The notes under the pieces were generated by a model. The model searched no databases. It was not told the DNA's origin and worked only from the letters and a program-made list of their open reading frames with translations. Source: Sulfurovum sp. (GTDB taxonomy: Bacteria > Campylobacterota > Campylobacteria > Campylobacterales > Sulfurovaceae). From it: 36,114 bases of DNA. The position numbers and the translations under genes are program-made. Below, in pieces: positions 16,622 to 25,091 of the stretch. The stretch lies in NCBI GenBank assembly GCA_026996325.1, contig JALWLU010000168.1:1-36114 (forward strand), read 5' to 3'. Each line of letters opens with the position of its first letter. Positions within the stretch are counted from its first letter, which is position 1.

Positions 16622-19444
16622 TCAATGCTTCCTGCTGCGTCCCCTGTAACCGCCTCTGTGTCTGCCGCCACCCGAACTGCCGCGTTTCTTGCTGCTGTGG
16701 CAGGCGTCGCAGATGGAGAAGCGGTAGGAGAAGTCAAGCACCTTGCCGCAGCGGCGGCACTTTTTGGTAAAGTGCCCCTGGCGCAGGGAGTTTTCGATGT
16801 AGCTGTTAAGCCTGGCCCGCGCTTCAATGGCCTTCTGGGTGTCCTTGAAGAGGTCGGGGAACTTGAAGCTCAGCCAGAGGTAGAGTGATATCTCCCGTAC
16901 GCGATCTTCGGCATTGAGGAGCATGTCGTTGGTCTGCGCGAAAGAGGGGAGGTCGCGCGGCGGGATGTAGAGCACTTCGCTTCCCGCTTCGATCTGGCGG
17001 ATGTAGCGGTGAAAGACCGATTCGATGTAGGGTGAGGAGATGCTTGCCGGCGCACAGCTGAGATAGTAGCGGGTACGCAGGTCAAGGTCGTACTCGTCGA
17101 CGATGGCGGCGATCTCGAGCATGCTTTCGATATTGGCGGCGACAAAAGGGCCGTCAAACTCCATATTCTCCGCAAAGAAGTTGAGGATGGTGGAGATGTT
17201 CTCCGTCTCGAGGATCTCGCCGATGAGCAGCACGTGTTCAAGGCTTGCCATAACGGAGACCGGCAGCTCGATGTCGCTCAGTGGTGTATGGAAGGTCTTG
17301 TCGATGGTCTTTAGCGTATTCTCGTCAAGTGCACCCACGAAACCTTTCTCCTCGATACCGTAGCGTCCCGCACGTCCGGCGATCTGCAGTACCTCAGAGG
17401 GGGTGAGTTCGCGCCGTCTGAGGCCGTCGAACTTGTTGTCCTTGGCAAAGAGGATGGTTCGAATGGGCAGGTTGAGGCCCATGGCGATGGCGTCGGTGGC
17501 GACAAGCACTTCGCTCTCTCCCTCCCTGAAGCGGCGTGCCTCTTCGCGGCGCACTTCAGGCGAGAGGTTGCCGTAGACGACCGAGACCCTGTACTTTTCG
17601 CTCAGCTGCTGCTTGAGCGAGAGTACGTCGCGGCGCGAGAAGGCGACTACAGCGGTCTGGGGTTCTATCTTCTTCATCGGCGTGGCGCGCCTCATCACCT
17701 CCAGCGGGTTCTTCCTCTCGAAGTGGACCACTTCAAGCGGCTCCTCAAGGTATTCGCAGAGCGCTTCGACCGCGTGCAGCGCATCGACAGAACCTGTTAG
17801 GATGACCTTTTTTGCCGGGGCACCGATGAGGGCGTTCGCCCATGCCCAGCCGCGGTCGCGGTCGGCGATCATCTGTATCTCGTCGATGACGCAGACATCG
17901 ACATCGACACTGGCGTTCATCATCTCGATGGTCGAGCTGATATGTGTCGCCTCCTCGTCGATGATCTCCTCCTCACCGGTGATGAGCGAGACGTTGACGC
18001 CGTCGGCTTTGAGGTTCTCGTACCCCTCAAGCGCCAGAAGACGCAGGGGAGCGAGGTAGTAGCCGGTGGTCGCTTCCTTGAGCGCTTTGAGAGCGCTGTA
18101 GGTCTTGCCCGAGTTGGTCGGTCCCACATGAAAGACGATCTGGCGCTTGAGTTCACGTGCAAGCGGAAAGAGGCGTTTGAAGTCACGGATAGTCTTTGCC
18201 AGCAGCTCTTCGCGTTTCTGCTTCTCAAGCAGCGGTTTGATGTACTCTCCAAAATGGAACAGCACGCGGCGCTTGGCTTTCTCTTTGATTTTGAGTGTGC
18301 GTGAGCTCTGTACCTGCGGCGCGATGAAGCGGACGATGAACTCTTCGTAGACACTCTCTTCAAGGTCCAGTTTTTCTGCCATAAGATGCATCTGCTCAAG
18401 CAGATCATCGACTGCGACCCTGAAGTGTGCCAGCAGGTCGTCGTTTACACGGTTGATATCCTCCTTGACCGGCAGCGGTTCTCCTCGCCAGACGAGGTTG
18501 TAGACAAAGGGCTTTTCGTAGGAGACGGAGGTGTTGTAAAAGAGTGTCGTGCCAAAAAGGTCGACGAACTTCTCCTTTTCGATGATGATGTGCCCCGTAC
18601 TCTCGAAGACGTCGTATTTGTCGCTTATATTTTTTAATATCTTTTCGATGATGTAGAAAGGGATAGGTGCGTGGTAGAGCGTCTCATCGGGCGGCATTTT
18701 GCGAAGTGCCTGTGCAATCTCCTCTTCGCTTAGCAGTGGGTGGCGGCGACTGTAGAGCGCTTCGAGGAACGCCTCGATCTCCGCCTCTTTCTTTTTGATA
18801 CATGCCTCTTTTATCTGCTCAAGATAGGCGATCGTCTCCTCTTCCTCTCTCTCCCAGAGGCTGTCGAGCGCTATGGGGTCGCTGACACAGAGCAGCAGCT
18901 TGCTGAAGTCGTGCTCCTTGAGCTTGAAGGTGAAGCTGTGTGTGAACTCTATCTCGTTAAGGGGGTTGAAGACGATGTTGAGCTTTTTCTCAAGCTCTCT
19001 GATACGCTCCTTCATCCGAAGGTAGTGCAGCTTTTTTTCTACCTTCTCCTGTGTGATCTTGGCACTCTTGGTATCGATGAACGATTCGAGAATGAGATTC
19101 TCTTCGTGTTTGGTGTGTTCGACATCTTCAAGCAGGTGCAGGATCTTGTCGACCTTGTCCAGAGGCTGGTTTGACTTTTGCGAATGGATCGCCTTGTGGT
19201 TTTGTGTCAGGTATGAGACGATCAGTTCGCGCGCTCCCACGCCTTCCTCGCTCCAGACGCGTCTGAGCGCACGTATCATCTCGTCGCGTTCGAAGGAGGG
19301 TAGCTGCAGTTCCAGCAGCATAACCAGTTCGAGCAGCTTCTCGTCATCGAGCTGCGCAACCCCTTCGTCGAAGGGTTTGCCTTTAAAGTAGTTTCGTATT
19401 TTGTTGTTGAGTTTTATAAGGTATTTTTTTTTCTTTTTTGCCAT
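16622..19444 (-). CDS. Suv3-like superfamily 2 RNA helicase with C-terminal zinc ribbon and RG-rich tail (alternative upstream ATG at 19477)
   Basis: VFHVGPTNSGKTYSAL, CVIDEIQMIADRDRGWAWANALIG, VATDAIAMGLNLPI, QIAGRAGRYG; C-terminus CRRCGKVLDFSYRFSICDACHSSKKRGSSGGGRHRGGYRGRSRKH. Confidence 0.9.
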   Translation of the reverse strand: MAKKKKKYLIKLNNKIRNYFKGKPFDEGVAQLDDEKLLELVMLLELQLPSFERDEMIRALRRVWSEEGVGARELIVSYLTQNHKAIHSQKSNQPLDKVDKILHLLEDVEHTKHEENLILESFIDTKSAKITQEKVEKKLHYLRMKERIRELEKKLNIVFNPLNEIEFTHSFTFKLKEHDFSKLLLCVSDPIALDSLWEREEEETIAYLEQIKEACIKKKEAEIEAFLEALYSRRHPLLSEEEIAQALRKMPPDETLYHAPIPFYIIEKILKNISDKYDVFESTGHIIIEKEKFVDLFGTTLFYNTSVSYEKPFVYNLVWRGEPLPVKEDINRVNDDLLAHFRVAVDDLLEQMHLMAEKLDLEESVYEEFIVRFIAPQVQSSRTLKIKEKAKRRVLFHFGEYIKPLLEKQKREELLAKTIRDFKRLFPLARELKRQIVFHVGPTNSGKTYSALKALKEATTGYYLAPLRLLALEGYENLKADGVNVSLITGEEEIIDEEATHISSTIEMMNASVDVDVCVIDEIQMIADRDRGWAWANALIGAPAKKVILTGSVDALHAVEALCEYLEEPLEVVHFERKNPLEVMRRATPMKKIEPQTAVVAFSRRDVLSLKQQLSEKYRVSVVYGNLSPEVRREEARRFREGESEVLVATDAIAMGLNLPIRTILFAKDNKFDGLRRRELTPSEVLQIAGRAGRYGIEEKGFVGALDENTLKTIDKTFHTPLSDIELPVSVMASLEHVLLIGEILETENISTILNFFAENMEFDGPFVAANIESMLEIAAIVDEYDLDLRTRYYLSCAPASISSPYIESVFHRYIRQIEAGSEVLYIPPRDLPSFAQTNDMLLNAEDRVREISLYLWLSFKFPDLFKDTQKAIEARARLNSYIENSLRQGHFTKKCRRCGKVLDFSYRFSICDACHSSKKRGSSGGGRHRGGYRGRSRKH

Positions 19445-19521
19445 TGGAGGATTATAGCCAAATGGGGTAAACAGCAATCAGTAGGGAGAAGGGAGGAAGG
19501 AGTAGGTAGAGGGTAGGAACA

Positions 19522-19800
19522 TGTCATTCCTGCGAAAGCAGGAATCTTTGTGTCAATCAACATATCAACGTCAAGATCCCGGATCAAGTCCGGGATGACA
19601 GATAGAAAGGGAAGCGAAGATTGATCTTCGCCAGGCAAAAATGAACCTAAAGTATATACTTCGTTAAATTTTCGGTTCCAAAAACTTCGGAAACGAATGC
19701 TTTGGCTTCGGTTGTAGATCACAGATCGGTTTGCGGCTTGGCGGGGATAAATCCTCCGCTTCCGAAGGGAAGGATAACCACCTGTAACCAATATACCAAT
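19522..19800. repeat. Extragenic palindrome island C (REP1, REP2, GCGAAGAT hairpin, 37-bp A-like block, GCGGGGAT hairpin, ACCAATA repeats)
   Basis: GTCATTCCTGCGAAAGCAGGAATCT; GTCAAGATCCCGGATCAAGTCCGGGATGAC; GGAAGCGAAGATTGATCTTCGCC; GCGGGGATAAATCCTCCGCTTCC; GTAACCAATATACCAATAACC. Confidence 0.85.
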
Positions 19801-19809
19801 AACCCTCTC

Positions 19810-20136
19810 TCAATCCACTGTCTTTATATCGACAAGCTCCACACCCTCACACTCCTTTTTGAGACGCTTGTGGGTACGCGCATCCTCTTCGGCAAGTTCA
19901 AGCAGATCGGCGAAATCGTTCTTGCTTGCAGTAAAAGTGTGTATCGTTTTGGCAGTTTTGAGAGTGACGGGTATATCCTCTTTCGCATTTACCTCAATAT
20001 TACGCAAGCCTTTTGCGAATTCGCCTTTGATGGCACGCAGTACCTTTTCATTTGCAAGCAGTTCGCTCAGTGAAATCTCTATGCGTACATCGTTTTTGCA
20101 CATTACCGTGTAGCTTACCTCTATCGTACCGTCCAT
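19810..20136 (-). CDS. Hypothetical protein (108 aa)
   Basis: MDGTIEVSYTVMCKNDVRIEISLSELLANEK...; RBS aggagag upstream on the minus strand. Confidence 0.65.
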   Translation of the reverse strand: MDGTIEVSYTVMCKNDVRIEISLSELLANEKVLRAIKGEFAKGLRNIEVNAKEDIPVTLKTAKTIHTFTASKNDFADLLELAEEDARTHKRLKKECEGVELVDIKTVD

Positions 20137-20229
20137 TTTTCTCTCCTGCTTTGATTTGTCAAATCGTAACCAAAATGCTCCGGAAGTGTTTGATATATGT
20201 CATTTTGTCATATTTTGGGAACATGTTGG

Positions 20230-20658
20230 CTATTGCTCTGTTACGACCCCCTGTTTGATATAATATGTAGCCTGCTGCAGCAACAAATGGCCCTGCTCCT
20301 CTTTTGAACGAAAATCGCAAATAGTCATCCAGCCTTTTTCCGTAGGTTTGAGAGGTGAACATCTCAGCTCCTCAATCGCTTCGGGATGCTTGAAGTGGGC
20401 TTTCCAATAATCTCTGACGGCATACGGTGTATCTGTCGTATAGTCAACACGGGGTTTGTATCCGAACTTTTGGCGATACGCATTGTATGCTTCTTCGCTC
20501 TCCCCACTCTGGTTCTGTTGTGCACTTGAACTCTCAGGCTGACCGGAGAGGACGGCATGTTCTGTATTCGTCACTCCGCTGGAGTGAGATGTATTCCATA
20601 GCGGTTCAGTTATCCATAAAATGAAAAGTATAAGTATGACAATACCTGCTTTTAACAA
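20230..20658 (-). CDS. Hypothetical protein with N-terminal TM helix
   Basis: MLKAGIVILILFILWITEPLWN...; ordinary coding composition. Confidence 0.6.
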   Translation of the reverse strand: MLKAGIVILILFILWITEPLWNTSHSSGVTNTEHAVLSGQPESSSAQQNQSGESEEAYNAYRQKFGYKPRVDYTTDTPYAVRDYWKAHFKHPEAIEELRCSPLKPTEKGWMTICDFRSKEEQGHLLLQQATYYIKQGVVTEQ

Positions 20659-20686
20659 AAGTTATCCTTTCCTGTATATCTTCTTC

Positions 20687-21445
20687 CTAGGGGAGCAGAC
20701 GGTTGTATTTTGCAATACGCTCCCTGAGTTTCGGGTAACGGTGTGCCAGTGAGGCAAGCTCCTTTTCCAGCCTTTTGCTCAACCCGTGCTGCTTTTTGCG
20801 TATCGCCTGCAAAAAGGCGATGCGTCTTTCGACAAAGTAGAAGTAGAGCAGTACACTGACCACGGCAGCATAAAGACACCATACCGAGGTGAGTCCGTAG
20901 GGGTTTACAAGGTAGATGATGCTCAGACCAATGAAGTTCAGCCAGCCAAAGAGCTGGATGGCGATGCTGCGGCTGAGCATGAGTGAGCCGCAGGTGGTCA
21001 GTACATACCCAAGTCCCAGCCAGAGCTTGTCCGTCATAGGGTTGTAGTAATAAAGCACGCCGTTGACCACGGAGACCTCAGTGGGTCTGATGCTGAGGCC
21101 ATAGAGCGAATAGGCTGTAAGGAAGGCACCAAGGAGCATCAATGCACCAATAAGGCTCTTTCGCCACCCTTTGGGTTCCAGCAGCCACACGGCAAGGGGA
21201 ACAAGAAACTGCAGTATGCCCTGTGCGTAGAAGACAAAGAGTGTTTCGGCCATTTCAAGCGCTCTGTGGTTGATTAGACCCTCCATCCCCAGCCATACAA
21301 AGCCCTGTGTGAACTGGTGCAGGGCAAAAAAGAGCGGCAGTGAGGCAAAGACCACCTCTTTGGGGGTGCTGACCTTGTTGAGGGTCAGAAGCCCCACAAC
21401 AAAGATGGCCCCTGAGAGGGTAAAGTTCAAGATGGCAAAAAACAT
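20687..21445 (-). CDS. Multi-pass membrane protein, DUF6629-like
   Basis: SLPLFFALHQFTQGFVWLGMEG and about 7 predicted TM segments; family call tentative. Confidence 0.65.
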   Translation of the reverse strand: MFFAILNFTLSGAIFVVGLLTLNKVSTPKEVVFASLPLFFALHQFTQGFVWLGMEGLINHRALEMAETLFVFYAQGILQFLVPLAVWLLEPKGWRKSLIGALMLLGAFLTAYSLYGLSIRPTEVSVVNGVLYYYNPMTDKLWLGLGYVLTTCGSLMLSRSIAIQLFGWLNFIGLSIIYLVNPYGLTSVWCLYAAVVSVLLYFYFVERRIAFLQAIRKKQHGLSKRLEKELASLAHRYPKLRERIAKYNRLLP

Positions 21446-21451
21446 AAAGCT

Positions 21452-21688
21452 CTACGCTTCAGTCTTGTTGTGGCACTTCATACTTTCGGCTTTGATCAGT
21501 TTGAGTTTTGTCAGAATATGCGCGAACTGTGCATCTTCCTCTTCATAGCGTTTTTTCAGTGCTTCACGTTTCTCTTCAATCATCTTGATCTGCTTCTCTA
21601 TATCTTTCGGGTCAGCATGACACCCTTTTGCCGCTTCGGCCTCCTTTTCGAGTGCCCAGTCCATCGCTTTTTTGAGAAAATCCATCAT
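21452..21688 (-). CDS. Hypothetical charged/coiled-coil protein (78 aa)
   Basis: MMDFLKKAMDWALEKEAEAAKGCHADPKDIEKQIKMIEEKREALKKRYEEEDAQ; RBS aaaggatc upstream. Confidence 0.65.
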   Translation of the reverse strand: MMDFLKKAMDWALEKEAEAAKGCHADPKDIEKQIKMIEEKREALKKRYEEEDAQFAHILTKLKLIKAESMKCHNKTEA

Positions 21689-21819
21689 AGTTGATCCTTT
21701 AATATCATTGTGGAGTAATTATAGCCTAAAAAATGTGCGAAAGTTGTTAGCCTGGTTACATCTTTGTTAGTGAAGTTGTACTATGATATGCAAATGATAT
21801 ATAACAGAAACTAAAGGAT

Positions 21820-22383
21820 ATGATAATGTGGAAATACCCCAAGGAGCTCGAACAGCTCGAGGTTTTCAGAAAAAATGCAAAGACAGTGGGAATCATTTTG
21901 ATGATTCTCGGTTTCCTAGGGGCGATGTTCCCTGTTGCTGCGTCACTAACGACAGTGCTCTTTGTAGCGTGGCTGCTGCTTTTTGTTGCATTTCTGGTAG
22001 GCTTTTATACCTATAAGAGTGACCCGTCCGACTGGAGGGGGTGGCTCAAGAGCCTCATCTTCTTTGGAGTAGGAGCCTACATGATCGTCTCGCCTGCGGG
22101 CGGCATAGCGACACTGGGACTGATCTTTTCGATCTACTTCTTTATGGACTCCTTCAGCAGTTTCACCTTTATGATGTCGTTCTACCCGAACAAGGGGTGG
22201 GGTATCTGGCTCTTGAACGCCATTCTCTCGCTGCTGATTGCTGTCATCTTCGTTGTCGGCTGGCCGCAGACATCGGTCATGCTCATCGGGCTGCTGGTAG
22301 GCTTCAGCCTCTTCTTTGACGGTCTTGCCCTACTGATGGGCGCGAAACTTTTCGAGGTACCAGGCGGCGATGAGAAAGAGTGA
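21820..22383 (+). CDS. HdeD/DUF308 family membrane protein
   Basis: Six-TM protein with GIILMILGFLGAMFP and VMLIGLLVGFSLFFDGLALLMGAK. Confidence 0.8.
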   Translation: MIMWKYPKELEQLEVFRKNAKTVGIILMILGFLGAMFPVAASLTTVLFVAWLLLFVAFLVGFYTYKSDPSDWRGWLKSLIFFGVGAYMIVSPAGGIATLGLIFSIYFFMDSFSSFTFMMSFYPNKGWGIWLLNAILSLLIAVIFVVGWPQTSVMLIGLLVGFSLFFDGLALLMGAKLFEVPGGDEKE

Positions 22384-23707
22384 TAGCACTACAGCCAAAA
22401 AGGCTTTCGGGCTCTGGTCTGCGGTATTTTTAGGTATCGGCTCCATGGTGGGGGCGGGTATTTTCATTGTCATCGGTGAAGCGGGTGCGATAGCGGGCAA
22501 CCTGGTATGGCTCTCCTTTGTCTTTGGCGGTATTGCTGCGCTGCTGAGCGGCTACTCGCTGGCAAAACTCGCCATTGCCTACCCCTCACGCGGCGGTATT
22601 GTGGAGTATCTGGTGCAGGGGTTTGGTGAGGGCGTCTTCTCCGGAAGTGCCGGCGTGCTTTTCTACTTTTCCCAGCTCATCGCCATTGCGGCGGTGGCCA
22701 AGTCCTTCGGTACCTATGCGGCAACGCTTACGGGCGGGAGTGAGATGGCAAATTGGTACGCACTTGGTATCGTTGGCTTCTTTACGCTTATCAATCTGCT
22801 GGGGGCTTCGCTGGTGGCAAAGTCCGAGAATGTCATTGTCTTCATCAAACTGAGTGTTCTGGTGCTCTTTACCGGTATTGCACTCTTCTACATTGACCCG
22901 AAGCTTCTAAGTGCTTCTGATATGCCGCCGATGAAAGATATGCTCTTTGCCGTGGGGCTGACTTTCTTCGCCTATCAGGGCTTCAGCGTCATCACCAATA
23001 CGGTCGAAGATATGGAAAACCCCGCCAAAACGATGCTTCGTGCGATGGTGATCACCATCTTGCTTGTGGGTGCGCTCTATATTCTCACTTCGGTCGCGGT
23101 GCTGGGGAATCTGACTCTGCCCGAAGTGATCAAGAGTCAGGACTATGCACTCGCGCAGGCGGCACAGCCCATCTTTGGTAACATAGGCTTCAAGGTAATG
23201 GCAGTCACCGCACTGCTGGCCACCGCTTCGGCGATCAACGCTACGCTTTATGCGGCAACGGAGATCGGCTACACACTGGCAAAAGAGGGCGAGCTTCCAA
23301 AGGTGTATGCCTACAATGTCTTTCAGTCATTTGAAGGGCTCATTGTCAGCGCGCTACTGATCGTACCGATGATTCTCTTTTTGGATCTTTCAGAAGTGAC
23401 AACCATTGCAGCACTGGTGGTACTGATCATCCAGGGGATCACCCACGTGGGGCATCTTTTCCGTATCAAACAGACCGGTGCGAATATCATTGTCGTACTG
23501 CTGGCTGTGATTGCGATGTTTGCCATTGCGGCACTGACACTCTACCACACCAGCCAGAAGATGCCCGACCTCGGTTTCTACCTGATGGGGGCGTTCGTGA
23601 GCGCGTTTGGTGTGGAGGTGGCACTGCGCCTGTTGAACCACCGTACCATCGCAAAGCAGACAGGCAAGAAAAGTTTACTTTCAAAGATAGAAGATAAAAT
23701 AAGATAA
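22370..23707 (+). CDS. APC-superfamily amino acid permease
   Basis: GLWSAVFLGIGSMVGAGIFIVIGEAGAIAG, FFAYQGFSVITNTVEDMENPAKTM. Confidence 0.9.
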   Translation: MRKSDSTTAKKAFGLWSAVFLGIGSMVGAGIFIVIGEAGAIAGNLVWLSFVFGGIAALLSGYSLAKLAIAYPSRGGIVEYLVQGFGEGVFSGSAGVLFYFSQLIAIAAVAKSFGTYAATLTGGSEMANWYALGIVGFFTLINLLGASLVAKSENVIVFIKLSVLVLFTGIALFYIDPKLLSASDMPPMKDMLFAVGLTFFAYQGFSVITNTVEDMENPAKTMLRAMVITILLVGALYILTSVAVLGNLTLPEVIKSQDYALAQAAQPIFGNIGFKVMAVTALLATASAINATLYAATEIGYTLAKEGELPKVYAYNVFQSFEGLIVSALLIVPMILFLDLSEVTTIAALVVLIIQGITHVGHLFRIKQTGANIIVVLLAVIAMFAIAALTLYHTSQKMPDLGFYLMGAFVSAFGVEVALRLLNHRTIAKQTGKKSLLSKIEDKIR

Positions 23708-23733
23708 CGGGTAATACCGAAGGAGCAAGCAAT

Positions 23734-24654
23734 ATGGGAAACATTTCTAAATCGATCGTTTTCGCATTCAAAGAGATCGTCCAGTGGCATACGATGAAGT
23801 ATATTCTGCTAAGCGGTATGGTCGTGACGGCACTCTGGCTGGGGCTTGGATACGTGATGTGGGACGGTATCGTTACATTCAGTGCAAAGATCATTGAGAT
23901 GGTGCCGTTCTCGCTGGTACGTTCAAACGGGGCTTGGATGCTCTCTACATTCCTCTGGTTTCAGCTGGTGCTCATTACTTTCGCTTTGACCTACGCTTTC
24001 TGGGGCAACCTCATTCTACGTAAAATAAGCAAAGAGAAGTACACTGCCTTTTCGCTGCTCATTCTTGCCGCTTCCGGAGTTTTCTGGGCAGTAGTGTGGT
24101 ACTTCAAAGGGCACTACATCTACGAGCAGTTCATCAAGCTGCTTACCTGGCTGCCCTTTGAGACTGTAGAGAAGGGGATTGCCTTCCTGATAGGCTTCTA
24201 CTTTATCTACAATGCGATTGTCGTGACGATGCTCTTTGTGACAAGTATGGTCAGTGAAGCGATCGTCGAAGATATAGAGATACGTGAGTTTGGCGAGGAC
24301 GATATCGTTAGGGACAACACCTTCAAGACAGTCAAATATACACTCAGAGACAGTGCAATCTTCATCGTCGTCTCTCTGATCGCAACGCCGCTGCTCTTCG
24401 TACCTGTACTCAACATCTTTATCCAGGTCGCCCTGTGGATATGGCTGACCAAAGATACCATCTCCTATGATGCACTTGTCCTTACGCACCAGAAGGTGAC
24501 GCCGACGCTCAAGAGTCTCTACAGGGGTGGTATCTGGATGATTACCCTTGTAACGGTACTCTTCAACTTCATTCCGGTGCTTAACATATTCGGTCCATTC
24601 TTCGGTCTGACAGCGATGTTCCATTACGTCAAAAATTCCCAGAAGGAGGCGTAA
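23734..24654 (+). CDS. EI24-domain (CysZ/EtfA-like) membrane protein
   Basis: Polytopic; TPLLFVPVLNIFIQVALWIWLTKDTISYDALVLT is typical of EI24 proteins. Confidence 0.72.
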   Translation: MGNISKSIVFAFKEIVQWHTMKYILLSGMVVTALWLGLGYVMWDGIVTFSAKIIEMVPFSLVRSNGAWMLSTFLWFQLVLITFALTYAFWGNLILRKISKEKYTAFSLLILAASGVFWAVVWYFKGHYIYEQFIKLLTWLPFETVEKGIAFLIGFYFIYNAIVVTMLFVTSMVSEAIVEDIEIREFGEDDIVRDNTFKTVKYTLRDSAIFIVVSLIATPLLFVPVLNIFIQVALWIWLTKDTISYDALVLTHQKVTPTLKSLYRGGIWMITLVTVLFNFIPVLNIFGPFFGLTAMFHYVKNSQKEA

Positions 24655-25086
24655 GTGCGTCTCTTGGCTCTTCTATTCCTTTCTCTCTCCATTCTCGCTG
24701 CTTCCGGTGCCAAAGAGGAAGCTGCGCTGATCGGTGCCGAGACGAACTTCGATACGGCACTTGCCAAGGCAAAAACGCAGAAGAAGATGCTGGTGATGGT
24801 GGTGGTCAAGGAGCACTGCCGCTGGTGTGAGAAGCTGGTAAAAAGGACGATGGCCGATCCAAAGGTGGAGGAGGTACTCAAGCGCGACTTCATCACGCTC
24901 ATCATCGACCGCTACGACAGCTACCCCAAGGCATTCAGAGAGGACTTCTTCCCTTCCATCTTCTATATCGACTACGCAACCGGACAGAGTGTCTACGAGA
25001 ATGTAGGCTATGTCGGGAAGAAGTGCTTTCTGAACGATCTTGACGGCGCACAGAAGACGCGCGCGAGCCTCTACGAAAAAGAGTAG
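24655..25086 (+). CDS. Exported thioredoxin-fold protein (GTG start)
   Basis: Signal peptide MRLLALLFLSLSILAASGA; KEHCRWCEKLVKRTMADPKV CxxC motif. Confidence 0.8.
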   Translation: MRLLALLFLSLSILAASGAKEEAALIGAETNFDTALAKAKTQKKMLVMVVVKEHCRWCEKLVKRTMADPKVEEVLKRDFITLIIDRYDSYPKAFREDFFPSIFYIDYATGQSVYENVGYVGKKCFLNDLDGAQKTRASLYEKE

Positions 25087-25091
25087 CCGGT

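Noticed and set aside
16454-16888. 144-aa plus-strand ORF covering island B and the Suv3 3' end
   Set aside because: Spans REP sequence and antisense Suv3 coding sequence; Ala-rich shadow peptide.
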